Source: Alphaproteobacteria bacterium (GTDB taxonomy: Bacteria; Pseudomonadota; Alphaproteobacteria; UBA8366). Taken from it: DNA of 5,613 nt. A model generated the notes under the pieces. The model had not been told where the DNA came from. It did no database searches and worked only from the letters and a program-made list of their open reading frames with translations. Where the stretch lies: NCBI GenBank assembly GCA_018665505.1, contig JABJCS010000633.1, positions 1 to 5,613 on the forward strand, in the 5' to 3' direction. Shown one piece after another: positions 5,539 to 5,613 of this stretch. Position 1 is the first letter of the stretch. Each line of letters opens with the position of its first letter. A program made the translations under genes and the position numbers.

Positions 5539-5613
5539 ATGGTATCCATGCGCAAGAGCCGTCTGAGCAGATACAGGCAGGATCGTCTGATCGAACATTT
5601 TGTTGCTGGCACG
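5539..5613 (+). CDS. transposase N-terminal fragment, IS1595 family-like
   Basis: The frame opens at ATG 5539, 5 bases after AGAGG, and stays open for 25 codons to the window edge. It gives MVSMRKSRLSRYRQDRLIEH followed by FVAGT. The KSRLSRYRQDRLIEHFVAGT segment resembles the start of IS1595/ISXO2-type transposases, which continue into a helix-turn-helix-like region and then a DDE-type nuclease domain. Those later domains lie beyond the window, so intactness cannot be judged. ATG 5548 (MRKSRL) is an alternative start, but the Shine-Dalgarno spacing favours 5539. This short frame would be missed by ordinary length cut-offs. Confidence 0.68.
   Translation, partial: MVSMRKSRLSRYRQDRLIEHFVAGT

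Larger units (their letters stand above)
5504..5613 (+). mobile_element. left end of an insertion sequence (IS1595-like), continuing past the right edge
   Basis: The element is recognised from the start of its transposase gene at 5539. The likely terminal inverted end begins at GGGGCTGTCCCAGATAACC (5504-5522), after AT-rich sequence. The eight bases before it, TTAAATTT (5496-5503), would be the target duplication if this is an IS1595-type element, a family that usually makes 8-bp duplications. The other end is outside the window, so neither the exact boundary nor the duplication can be confirmed. The element sits upstream of the PhyH gene without visibly breaking it. Confidence 0.65.

Noticed and set aside
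1..5613. CRISPR arrays, tRNA or rRNA genes, toxin-antitoxin or phage defence genes
   Set aside because: No regularly spaced repeats, no tRNA-like cloverleaf sequence and no proteins of defence families were seen on either strand.

Overview
The window looks like a chromosomal stretch from an alphaproteobacterium, probably of the Rhodospirillales type. This is inferred from the moderately GC-rich coding style, a PAS_5-type single-domain protein, and a set of acyl-CoA and oxygenase accessory genes typical of metabolically versatile alphaproteobacteria. No rRNA, tRNA or marker gene is present, so the taxonomy stays an inference. The window is densely coding, and no gene-free stretch exceeds about 130 bases.

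Layout from left to right. (1) The C-terminal end of an acyl-CoA carboxylase carboxyltransferase (beta) subunit runs in from the left edge on the + strand. (2) A short intergenic region carries an imperfect tandem repeat and a TCTAAT -10-like hexamer, followed by a small PAS_5-type protein on the + strand. (3) A luciferase-like, flavin-dependent monooxygenase (LLM family) lies on the - strand, convergent with the PAS gene. (4) The roughly 130-base divergent intergenic region has candidate promoters in both directions and one palindrome between them. (5) An acyl-CoA synthetase and a VOC/glyoxalase-like protein form a tight two-gene + strand operon with a 3-base gap. (6) A phytanoyl-CoA dioxygenase-like (PhyH) Fe(II)/2-oxoglutarate oxygenase lies on the - strand and overlaps the VOC gene tail to tail by four bases. 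(7) At the right edge an insertion sequence begins: a likely terminal end, then the first 25 codons of a transposase resembling the IS1595 family.

A reasonable reading of the metabolic block (inference) is that an organic acid is activated to its CoA thioester by the synthetase, with the flavin monooxygenase, the VOC protein and the PhyH oxygenase acting on the same compound or its precursors and products. The shared palindrome between the monooxygenase and synthetase genes suggests common control. The carboxyltransferase may feed propionyl-CoA-like or methylcrotonyl-CoA-like products onward, but its link to the block is only proximity. The substrate cannot be read from the sequence.

I did not find a clearly unprecedented system. 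The items most worth a second look are the shared divergent operator candidate, the promoter plus dyad in front of the PhyH gene (which also argues for an internal start codon), the hairpin covering the transposase ribosome binding site, and the tandem repeat before the PAS gene.
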